A stretch of 10,057 nucleotides of DNA from a bacterium (GTDB lineage: Bacteria > Patescibacteriota > Minisyncoccia > Phycocordibacterales > Phycocordibacteraceae), in NCBI GenBank assembly GCA_021813835.1, contig JAKAJJ010000017.1, forward strand, positions 1 through 10,057. Direction: 5' to 3'. Shown here piece after piece: positions 1 through 5,473 of the stretch. The notes under the pieces are model-generated. The model saw only the letters and a list, made by a program, of their open reading frames with translations, made no database searches and was not told the origin of the DNA. How positions within the stretch are numbered: the stretch's first letter is position 1; each line of letters opens with the position of its first letter. The position numbers were made by a program, and so were the translations under genes.

Positions 1-717
<717 letters not shown>

Positions 718-725
718 GAGCGTTC

Positions 726-819
726 CGCGCGGCAAGCGGTGACTTGGGTATCTTGACTTGGGTGTCTCGCCGCCAAGTCGACTTGGCGGCGAGACACCCA
801 AGTCACCGCTTGCCGCGCG
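726..819. repeat. Long near-perfect inverted repeat with a 14-nt tandem duplication in the left arm
   Basis: The centre is CCAAGTCGACTTGG, with no loop (axis between 779 and 780). Bases 754-779 pair with 780-805, and 726-739 continue the pairing with 806-819, giving about 40 base pairs without a mismatch. The only interruption is a 14-base insertion in the left arm, because TGACTTGGGTATCT (740-753) is repeated as TGACTTGGGTGTCT (754-767). The 7-mer GACTTGG occurs at 741, 755 and 780, and its complement CCAAGTC at 773 and 798. No T-run follows, so a standard intrinsic terminator is unlikely in either direction. It may be an mRNA 3'-end stabiliser for prfA, a MITE/REP-like element, a protein-binding site or an assembly artefact. 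The sequence does not decide between these. Confidence 0.9.
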
Positions 820-836
820 TCGCGTGAGGAATCTGC

Positions 837-865
837 TTGCTTTCATTCCGCGATTCGAGTAAAGT
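837..865 (+). promoter_or_regulatory. Probable sigma-70-type promoter of rpsB
   Basis: TTGCTT (837-842) and TAAAGT (860-865) are separated by 17 bases, the ideal spacing. The -10 end is only 8 bases from the rpsB ATG, so transcription would start at about 872, one or two bases before the start codon. That would make the mRNA leaderless or nearly so, which agrees with the lack of a Shine-Dalgarno sequence. Each hexamer is only a moderate match to consensus. Confidence 0.5.
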
Positions 866-873
866 GGCGCGAT

Positions 874-1572
874 ATGGCCGAAGCGCAGAACGCGGCGGAA
901 GTCGGGCGCCTCTTCAATACGGGGGCGCATTTCGCGCAGGTGAGGAGCCGCCGGCACCCCTCGATGAAGCCCTTCCTCGTGGGCGCAAAAGGGCGGCAGG
1001 AAATCATCGACCTTGCCCAGACGGCCGAGCAGCTTGCCGCCGCGAAGGCCGTGCTCGCGACCTTCGCGAAGGAAGGGAAGACGGTGCTGTTCGTCGGCGG
1101 GAAGACCGAAATCGCCGCGCTCGTGAAGAAAGCGGCGCAGGACGTCGGCGCGCCCTACGTCGCGGCGCGCTGGCTCGGCGGCACCATAACCAACTGGAGC
1201 GAGATCAAGAAGCGCATCGACCGTCTTGCGGAACTCGCCGAAAAGACGGCGGCGGGAATGCTCGCCAAGCAGCATACGAAGCTTGAGCTCGTGCGCCTCG
1301 AGCGGGAGAAGAAGCGGCTCGAAGCGCGCCTCGACGGCATCACGGCGCTCGAGAAGCGCCCGGACGCCCTCGTCGTCGTCGACACCAAGCACGAAAAGCA
1401 CGCGGTGAAGGAAGCGCGCGAGGCGGGCATCCCCGTCATCGGCGTTATGAGCTCCGACTGCGCGCTCTCCGACGCCGCTTACCCGATCGTCGCCAACGAC
1501 GCGTCGCGCGAAACCGTGCGGCTCATCCTCACGGAACTCACCGACGCGTTCGCTGCAGCCCGCGCCGCCTAG
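874..1572 (+). CDS. rpsB: 30S ribosomal protein S2 (uS2)
   Basis: Ribosomal protein S2 binds the head and body of the 30S subunit on its solvent side. The 232-residue product is near the family's usual 230-250. Visible S2 signatures are GAHFAQVRSRRHPSMKPF (17-34), LFVGGKTEI (72-80), RWLGGTITNW (99-108), the charged helical hairpin around 113-160 and PDALVVVDTKHE (163-174). The usual DTNxDP segment near the C terminus is replaced by MSSDCALSDAAYPI (192-205). The ATG at 874 is chosen because it gives the normal N-terminal length and lies just after a -10 element; no ribosome-binding site precedes it. It ends with TAG at 1570-1572. tsf follows 58 bases downstream, the classical rpsB-tsf order, though here a terminator-like hairpin and a separate promoter lie between them. 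Confidence 0.96.
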   Translation: MAEAQNAAEVGRLFNTGAHFAQVRSRRHPSMKPFLVGAKGRQEIIDLAQTAEQLAAAKAVLATFAKEGKTVLFVGGKTEIAALVKKAAQDVGAPYVAARWLGGTITNWSEIKKRIDRLAELAEKTAAGMLAKQHTKLELVRLEREKKRLEARLDGITALEKRPDALVVVDTKHEKHAVKEAREAGIPVIGVMSSDCALSDAAYPIVANDASRETVRLILTELTDAFAAARAA

Positions 1573-1614
1573 AGCGGAGGGAAAGGTGCGTGGCGGTTCT
1601 CCCGCTTTTCTTTT
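1573..1614 (+). terminator. Possible intrinsic terminator after rpsB
   Basis: GCGG (1593-1596) can pair with CCGC (1602-1605) around a 5-base loop; alternatively AGCGG at 1573-1577 pairs with CCGCT at 1602-1606. The stem is followed directly by TTTTCTTTT (1606-1614). The stem is short, so termination may be partial. The end of the T-run merges with the -10 element of tsf. Confidence 0.4.
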
Positions 1615-1619
1615 ATACT
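1614..1619 (+). promoter_or_regulatory. -10 element (TATACT) of tsf
   Basis: TATACT matches the TATAAT consensus at five of six positions and ends 11 bases before the tsf ATG. No convincing -35 box is seen 16-18 bases upstream. The predicted start point, about 1626, would leave a leader of roughly five bases, too short for a Shine-Dalgarno sequence. Confidence 0.5.
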
Positions 1620-1630
1620 GGTATCGACGT

Positions 1631-2212
1631 ATGGAACTCACAACCGATGTCATCAAGCAGCTGCGCGACGCGACGGGCGTGTCCGTGATGCAGTGCAAAA
1701 AAGCGCTCGAGGAGGCGGGCGGCGACCTCGCGAAAGCCGAGGTCATCCTGCGCAAGCGCTCGGCCGCGTCGGCGCAGAAGAAGGCCGGCCGGGATCTCGG
1801 CGCCGGCGCCGTCGGAAGTTATACCCACGACGGCGCCATCGGCGCGATGGTGCTCCTCTCCTGCGAGACCGACTTCGTCGCGAGGAATCCGGAGTTCGTC
1901 GCGCTCGCGCGCGAGCTCGCGATGCAGGTCGCCGCGACCAATCCGGCGTACCGCTCGCTCGAGGATATTCCCGCCGACGCGAAGGAGGCGGCGCTCGCCG
2001 TCTTCAAAGAAGAGGTCGCCGGGAAATCGGAAGATATGCGGGAGAAAATCCTGGACGGGAAGCTTGCGAGCTACTTCCGCGACCAGGCGCTCCTCGACCA
2101 GCCCTTCATCAAGGACGAGAGCAAGACCGTCCGCGACCTCGTGAACGAGGCGACGCAGAAATTCGGCGAGCGCGTCGAGGTGAGCCGCTTCGCGCGCTTC
2201 TCCGCCCGCTAA
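1631..2212 (+). CDS. tsf: Elongation factor Ts, short single-core form
   Basis: EF-Ts is the guanine nucleotide exchange factor that releases GDP from EF-Tu. The 193-residue product begins with the UBA-like N-terminal domain (VIKQLRDATGVSVMQCKKAL, 7-26). The core follows with TDFVARN (80-86), whose Asp-Phe pair enters EF-Tu next to the Mg/GDP site in the known complex. The C-terminal part has QPFIKDESKTVRDLV (157-171). The E. coli protein is about 283 residues with two core subdomains; this one has a single subdomain, like the compact Thermus type. The ATG at 1631 is preferred over an in-frame GTG at 1586, because the latter would place the -10 element inside the gene and add a non-homologous N terminus. 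It ends with TAA. The next gene starts 5 bases after the stop. Confidence 0.95.
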   Translation: MELTTDVIKQLRDATGVSVMQCKKALEEAGGDLAKAEVILRKRSAASAQKKAGRDLGAGAVGSYTHDGAIGAMVLLSCETDFVARNPEFVALARELAMQVAATNPAYRSLEDIPADAKEAALAVFKEEVAGKSEDMREKILDGKLASYFRDQALLDQPFIKDESKTVRDLVNEATQKFGERVEVSRFARFSAR

Positions 2213-2217
2213 CCGCC

Positions 2218-2625
2218 GTGGCGCACCTCTTCTTCATCCTCGCCGCCCTTCTCCTCCTCGCGGGGTTCCTCGCGCTCGTCTCCTACGAGGCGCGGCGCGG
2301 CACACGCTTCTTCGCAGGCGCGCGCGCGCGCCTCGACGGGGAAGTCGAGCGCGTCGAGTTCGTCCTCGCGCATATCGATTTCGGCGCGCTCCTCCAGAGC
2401 GAGTTCCGGCGCGCGGCCAGCCGCCTCGGGCACGCTCTCGCGCAGTTCTCGCTCCAGGCCGTGCGGGCGGCCGAACGCTTCCTCACGCGGCTCGTCCGCT
2501 ACTTGCGCACGCGGCACGAGCATGACATCCGTCCGCGCGCGCCCACGCGCGAATTCGTAAAGACCCTTTCCGATTTCAAGGGGCATCTCGAAGCGACACG
2601 CCCGGAGATGACCGAGATACAATAA
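2218..2625 (+). CDS. Small single-pass membrane protein of unknown function
   Basis: I do not recognise a characterised family. The 135-residue frame starts with GTG 5 bases after the tsf stop, so translational coupling to tsf is likely. Residues 3-22 (HLFFILAALLLLAGFLALVS) form a clear membrane segment, followed by a positive patch (EARRGTRFFAGARAR). The protein would thus have its N terminus outside and a cytoplasmic helical body of about 110 residues with alternating Arg/Glu and hydrophobic positions (about 35-110). The tail REFVKTLSDFKGHLEATR is less basic and looks like a defined motif. The GTG start is chosen because it begins just before the membrane segment; the frame continues upstream only as a shadow of tsf. 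Reality is supported by the hydrophobic start, the tight spacing and the TAA stop just ahead of the tRNA gene. A role near the membrane cannot be specified further. Confidence 0.75.
   Translation: MAHLFFILAALLLLAGFLALVSYEARRGTRFFAGARARLDGEVERVEFVLAHIDFGALLQSEFRRAASRLGHALAQFSLQAVRAAERFLTRLVRYLRTRHEHDIRPRAPTREFVKTLSDFKGHLEATRPEMTEIQ
2618..2623 (+). promoter_or_regulatory. Candidate -10 element (TACAAT) for the tRNA gene
   Basis: TACAAT matches the consensus at five of six positions and overlaps the last codons and stop of the small membrane protein gene. Its end is 27 bases before the tRNA, giving a short 5' leader of about 20 bases. A weak upstream match GCGACA (2593-2598) is 19 bases away. 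The tRNA could equally be processed from the tsf transcript. Confidence 0.4.
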
Positions 2626-2650
2626 GCGTGCGCCCCGTTCGCGCTCGTTC

Positions 2651-2726
2651 GCCGGCATAGCTCAGGGGGTAGAGCGACACTTTTGTAAAGTGTGGGTCGG
2701 GGGTTCGAATCCCTCTGCCGGCTCCA
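2651..2726 (+). tRNA. tRNA-Thr (anticodon UGU)
   Basis: All four arms fold. The acceptor GCCGGCA (2651-2657) pairs perfectly with TGCCGGC (2716-2722). The D stem is GCTC/GAGC (2660-2663, 2672-2675). The anticodon stem is ACACT/AGTGT (2677-2681, 2689-2693) around TTTGTAA, giving anticodon TGT at 2684-2686. The T arm (2699-2715) has loop TTCGAAT. Known ThrRS identity elements G1-C72, C2-G71, G35 and U36 are present. CCA is encoded at 2724-2726. The discriminator base is T (2723), whereas E. coli and Bacillus tRNA-Thr carry A. It reads ACA codons and, depending on modification, other ACN codons. Confidence 0.97.
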
Positions 2727-2743
2727 CCAGTGGTTTTAGTTTT
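2724..2743 (+). terminator. Possible weak terminator after tRNA-Thr
   Basis: CCACCAGTGG (2724-2733), which begins in the encoded CCA, can form a short stem and is followed by TTTTAGTTTT. The stem is only three to four pairs, so this is tentative. It sits between convergent transcription units, where a stop would be expected. Confidence 0.3.
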
Positions 2744-2790
2744 GTATGAAAAACTTCGCTCGGGCGCTATCGGGGATCTCGAGACGGGTC

Positions 2791-3471
2791 CTAGAGGCCC
2801 GGCGTCGTCGAGGTCGTCACCGCGCCCGTGAGCGCCCCTTTCGGGAACCGCTCCTCGAGAGCGGCAAGCGACGTGAAGCCGTAGGACGCCTTGCCGTCGA
2901 TGACGAACGCGGGCAGCGCGTCCTTCACTTTATTCAGCGTGATAAACGTCTGGAGCGCGCCGAGAGCGAGGCGGTAGTCGAAGGAGTAGACGCGCAGCGA
3001 CGGGTAGGTGCTGCGCAGGTAGGAGAGCGCATAGCCCGCCTTGTCGCAGTCGCCGCAGTCGCCGGCGTTGCTGTAGAAATAGAGCACGATGACCGGCTTC
3101 GTGCCGCAGGCCGCGGCGAGCTGCTTCGTGATGAGGTAGTCGCGGATCTCGAGCAGGGAGTACTGCTGTTTCAGCCGCACCACCTGCGCGTTGTCGCTCC
3201 CGAGCTGGCTCTCGGCGTACGCGAGGCGCCCGCCGAGGTCCGCGAGCTCGCCGGTGAGCGCGGTGGACGACGCGGCGCTGTCGCAGGGCGCCGCTTCGAG
3301 CAGGGAAAACTGCGTGTCGAGCGAAAGCGTGTCGATGGAGATCTGGTCCTCGATCGCCGAGAGCTCGGCGACCCGCGCGCGGTTCAGGTAATCGACCGCG
3401 TACGCCACCGTCCCCACGAGGGCGGCGGTGACGAGGAGGGCGATGAGAACGTTTCGCGTCACGAGCGGCAT
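2791..3471 (-). CDS. Membrane-anchored thioredoxin-fold protein with CGDC motif
   Basis: The 226-residue product has an N-terminal membrane anchor (NVLIALLVTAALVGTVAYAV, 7-26), followed by a long helical, probably coiled-coil region (about 30-118). The C-terminal domain resembles a thioredoxin fold: KPVIVLYFYSNAGDCGDC (125-142) gives the strand and a CxxC pair C139/C142 at the helix start, YPSLRVYSFDY (156-166) a second strand, and ALPAFVIDG (185-193) the cis-Pro position (P187) before the next strand. Two more cysteines are C63 and C122. With one N-terminal anchor the domain is probably outside the membrane, where it could act as a thiol-disulfide oxidoreductase; direction of the redox reaction is unknown. 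The ATG lies 9 bases after the stop of the glycosyltransferase gene, so the two are co-transcribed. No Shine-Dalgarno sequence is evident. It ends with TAG. The fold assignment comes from motif pattern only. Confidence 0.85.
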   Translation of the reverse strand: MPLVTRNVLIALLVTAALVGTVAYAVDYLNRARVAELSAIEDQISIDTLSLDTQFSLLEAAPCDSAASSTALTGELADLGGRLAYAESQLGSDNAQVVRLKQQYSLLEIRDYLITKQLAAACGTKPVIVLYFYSNAGDCGDCDKAGYALSYLRSTYPSLRVYSFDYRLALGALQTFITLNKVKDALPAFVIDGKASYGFTSLAALEERFPKGALTGAVTTSTTPGL

Positions 3472-3480
3472 ACGGGCGTC

Positions 3481-4725
3481 TTAGCGCCACCCGCGGCGTT
3501 TGCCGAGGGCGACGTCAACCGTGGCGCGCAAAAGCCAGAGGGGCGCGATGAAGCCGTAGAGGAACGTGTAGGATACGAGGCCGACGGCGAGGTTGCCCGG
3601 CGTTTTCGAAAGCCGCTTGCCGAGGATGATGAGCGACAGGGACGCGAGGACGGCCGCGGCGCCGAGGACGAGGTAGCCGCTCGCGGGGAAATAGAACCAG
3701 TCGAAGGAGCCGTGGGGCGCGAGCGCGTAGGAAAGGGGAATGCCGGCGCGCATCTCGATCGCCGCCAGAACGCCGCGCATAAGCGTGAAGAGCATGAAGA
3801 AAAAGAGGAGCACGCTGCCGGCGATGGCCGCGAGCGCGAGCGGCAGGATGAGCACGCCGAGCGCGCCGTGGCGGCGCGCGCCGATGAGGCCGCGGTACTC
3901 GCCGAGCACGTTGCGCAGGAAGCCGCTCGTCCAGCGGGCGCGCTGCCGTATGAGCTGCGGGATGGTGCTCGGCGCCTTCGTATACACCCGCGCCCGCGGC
4001 GCGTTCTCGATGCCGTACCCCGCCCGCTGGATGCGCAGAGCCATTTCCATGTCTTCGGTCTGGTAGCCGTGCCGGAACCCCCCGAGCTCCTCGAGGACGG
4101 CGCGGCGGTAGAAAGAAAAAGGCCCCGGCGTGACGTACAGGCCGTTTACCGAGGCCACGGCGTGCCGGAAAGCGATGCCGAATGTGTATTCGGCGTTCTG
4201 CATGTGCTGGAGCAGGTTCGCCGGGCGGTGCACGGACATCGCGGCGGTGACCGCCGCGACCCGCGGTTCGGCGAAGCAGGGAACGAGCTCCCGGAGGGCG
4301 TCCGGCTCGACGAACGAGTCGGCGTCGAGGCAGCCGACGATGTCCGCGTTCGTCGCGGCGATGCCGGCGTTCAGGGCCGTGTGCTTGCCGCCGTTCTCCT
4401 TGTGGATGACGGAGACCTGCGGGTGGCCTTCAAACCGGCTCATCGCCGCGGCCGTGCCGTCGGTGGAGCCGTCGTCCACGAGGATGACGGAGAGCTTCTC
4501 TTTCGGGTAGTCGAGCGCGACGAGCGATTCGACCGTCCCCGCGATGGTGCGCTCCTCGTTCCAGCAGGGAACGACGACGGCGACCGCCGGGAGCGCCGCA
4601 TCGCTTGAGGCGGGGCGGCGAGCGCGCGCTCCGCGCGCGGGCGCCGACAGGAGCGTCACGATGAGGAATGATTCGAAGAATATCGCCAGGAACAGGAACG
4701 GGTACGCCAGCGCCTCCGGACTCAT
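3481..4725 (-). CDS. Processive family 2 (GT2) membrane glycosyltransferase
   Basis: The 414-residue protein has the layout of membrane GT2 enzymes of the PgaC/hyaluronan/cellulose-synthase type, which add sugars from nucleotide donors to a growing chain at the cytoplasmic face. A first membrane helix (about 7-27) is followed by the GT-A domain: VVVPCWNEE (50-58), ILVDDGSTDGT (81-91), HKENGGKHTALNAG (108-121), the metal-binding DAD (134-136), the acceptor-side TED (223-225) and QRARW (261-265), the QxxRW signature of processive enzymes. Three or four C-terminal helices follow (about 289-318, 350-369, 379-400). The frame is open upstream to 5076, but that part is antisense to pheS and non-homologous. 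The ATG at 4725 is chosen because it directly precedes the first helix and lies 7 bases after an extended -10 element. Product and polymer are unknown; an exopolysaccharide or envelope glycan is an inference. Confidence 0.92.
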   Translation of the reverse strand: MSPEALAYPFLFLAIFFESFLIVTLLSAPARGARARRPASSDAALPAVAVVVPCWNEERTIAGTVESLVALDYPKEKLSVILVDDGSTDGTAAAMSRFEGHPQVSVIHKENGGKHTALNAGIAATNADIVGCLDADSFVEPDALRELVPCFAEPRVAAVTAAMSVHRPANLLQHMQNAEYTFGIAFRHAVASVNGLYVTPGPFSFYRRAVLEELGGFRHGYQTEDMEMALRIQRAGYGIENAPRARVYTKAPSTIPQLIRQRARWTSGFLRNVLGEYRGLIGARRHGALGVLILPLALAAIAGSVLLFFFMLFTLMRGVLAAIEMRAGIPLSYALAPHGSFDWFYFPASGYLVLGAAAVLASLSLIILGKRLSKTPGNLAVGLVSYTFLYGFIAPLWLLRATVDVALGKRRGWR

Positions 4726-4732
4726 AGCGGAG

Positions 4733-4741
4733 AGCATACCA
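4733..4741 (-). promoter_or_regulatory. Extended -10 promoter of the glycosyltransferase operon
   Basis: On the minus strand the bases read TGGTATGCT, an extended -10 (TGn plus TATGCT). It ends 7 bases before the ATG at 4725, so the predicted transcript starts at or next to the start codon. No good -35 box is seen, as expected for an extended -10 promoter. It forms one half of a palindrome with the pheS promoter. Confidence 0.55.
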
Positions 4742-4744
4742 CTT

Positions 4745-4753
4745 TGGTATGAT
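4745..4753 (+). promoter_or_regulatory. Extended -10 promoter of pheST
   Basis: TGGTATGAT is an extended -10 (TGn plus TATGAT, five of six consensus positions) ending 6 bases before the pheS ATG at 4760, which predicts a leaderless mRNA. The two divergent -10 elements are separated by only CTT (4742-4744), and CATACCA/TGGTATG (4735-4741, 4745-4751) is a perfect inverted repeat. Confidence 0.6.
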
Positions 4754-4759
4754 TTTTTC

Positions 4760-5473
4760 ATGCCCGGGCGCTTGCACCCCGTTTCCATCGCCATCCGCGA
4801 CTTCGCCGCCATCTTCGGCCGTATGGGCTTCGGCGTCGCGTACGGCCCCGAGCTCGAGACCGAGTGGTACAACTTCGACGCGCTCAACATCCCTCCGGAC
4901 CATCCGTCCCGCGATATGTGGGACACCTTCTGGGTGAAGACGAAGGCCGGCGAAGGGCGCGCGCTCCTGCGGACGCACACCTCGCCCGTGCAGGTACGCG
5001 CCCTCGAGAAGCACGGCGCGCCGATCCGCGTCATCGCGCCCGGCAAGGTGTTCCGCAACGAAGCGACGGACGCCACCCACGAAGCGCAGTTCTACCAGCT
5101 CGAAGGGCTCGCGGTCGGGGAAAATATTTCCCTCGCGCATTTGAAGGGGACGCTCGACCGGTTCGTGCGCGAGTATTTTGACGCGAGCGCGAAGCTACGC
5201 TTCCGGCCGAGCTATTTCCCGTTCACGGAGCCGTCGGTGGAAGTCGATATGTGGTTCCCGGCCCAGGAGAAGTGGCTCGAAGTGATGGGCGCCGGAATGG
5301 TGCATCCGAAGGTGCTCGAGAACGCCGGCGTCGATCCGGCAAAATACCAGGGATTCGCTTTCGGCGCCGGCATCGAGCGCCTGCTGATGATCAAGCACGG
5401 CATCCCGGACGCGCGCCTCTTCCACTCGGGCGACATCCGCTTCGTGTACGGATTCGACGAGAAACCGGTATGA
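4760..5473 (+). CDS. pheS: Phenylalanine-tRNA ligase alpha subunit, lacking N-terminal coiled coil
   Basis: PheS is the catalytic subunit of the PheRS heterotetramer, which activates phenylalanine with ATP and charges tRNA-Phe. Class II motifs are complete: motif 1 region LHPVSIAIRDF to NFDALNIPPDHPSRDMWDTF (5-57), motif 2 PGKVFRNEATDATHEAQFYQLEG (94-116), the Phe-site FRPSYFPFTEPSVEVD (148-163) and motif 3 GFAFGAGIERLLM (198-210). At 237 residues it is about 90 shorter than E. coli PheS (327). The missing part is the N-terminal antiparallel coiled coil that contacts the tRNA. The ATG at 4760 follows a -10 element by 6 bases; the in-frame region upstream (from 4544) is antisense to the glycosyltransferase and unrelated. 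It ends with TGA, overlapping the pheT ATG (ATGA, 5470-5473). Confidence 0.95.
   Translation: MPGRLHPVSIAIRDFAAIFGRMGFGVAYGPELETEWYNFDALNIPPDHPSRDMWDTFWVKTKAGEGRALLRTHTSPVQVRALEKHGAPIRVIAPGKVFRNEATDATHEAQFYQLEGLAVGENISLAHLKGTLDRFVREYFDASAKLRFRPSYFPFTEPSVEVDMWFPAQEKWLEVMGAGMVHPKVLENAGVDPAKYQGFAFGAGIERLLMIKHGIPDARLFHSGDIRFVYGFDEKPV

Noticed and set aside
740..805. CRISPR array
   Set aside because: The repeats here are a single palindrome plus one tandem 14-mer; there are no regularly spaced unique spacers.
2218..2658. Minus-strand 149-codon frame over the small membrane protein
   Set aside because: It would run through the tsf gap and the tRNA leader, is Glu/Arg-rich without structure, and competes with a frame that has a clear membrane helix and operon spacing.
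2746..4608. A 620-codon open frame on the plus strand
   Set aside because: It is antisense to the glycosyltransferase and thioredoxin-fold genes, is full of Arg/Glu/Val/Ala repeats typical of GC-rich antisense frames, and has no recognisable domain.
4726..5076. N-terminal extension of the glycosyltransferase frame
   Set aside because: It overlaps pheS in antisense, has no similarity to GT2 proteins and would place the promoter inside the gene.
4760..5473. pheS as a 5'-truncated pseudogene
   Set aside because: All class II motifs are intact, a promoter lies directly upstream, and the matching domain loss in PheT points to a reduced but functional enzyme.
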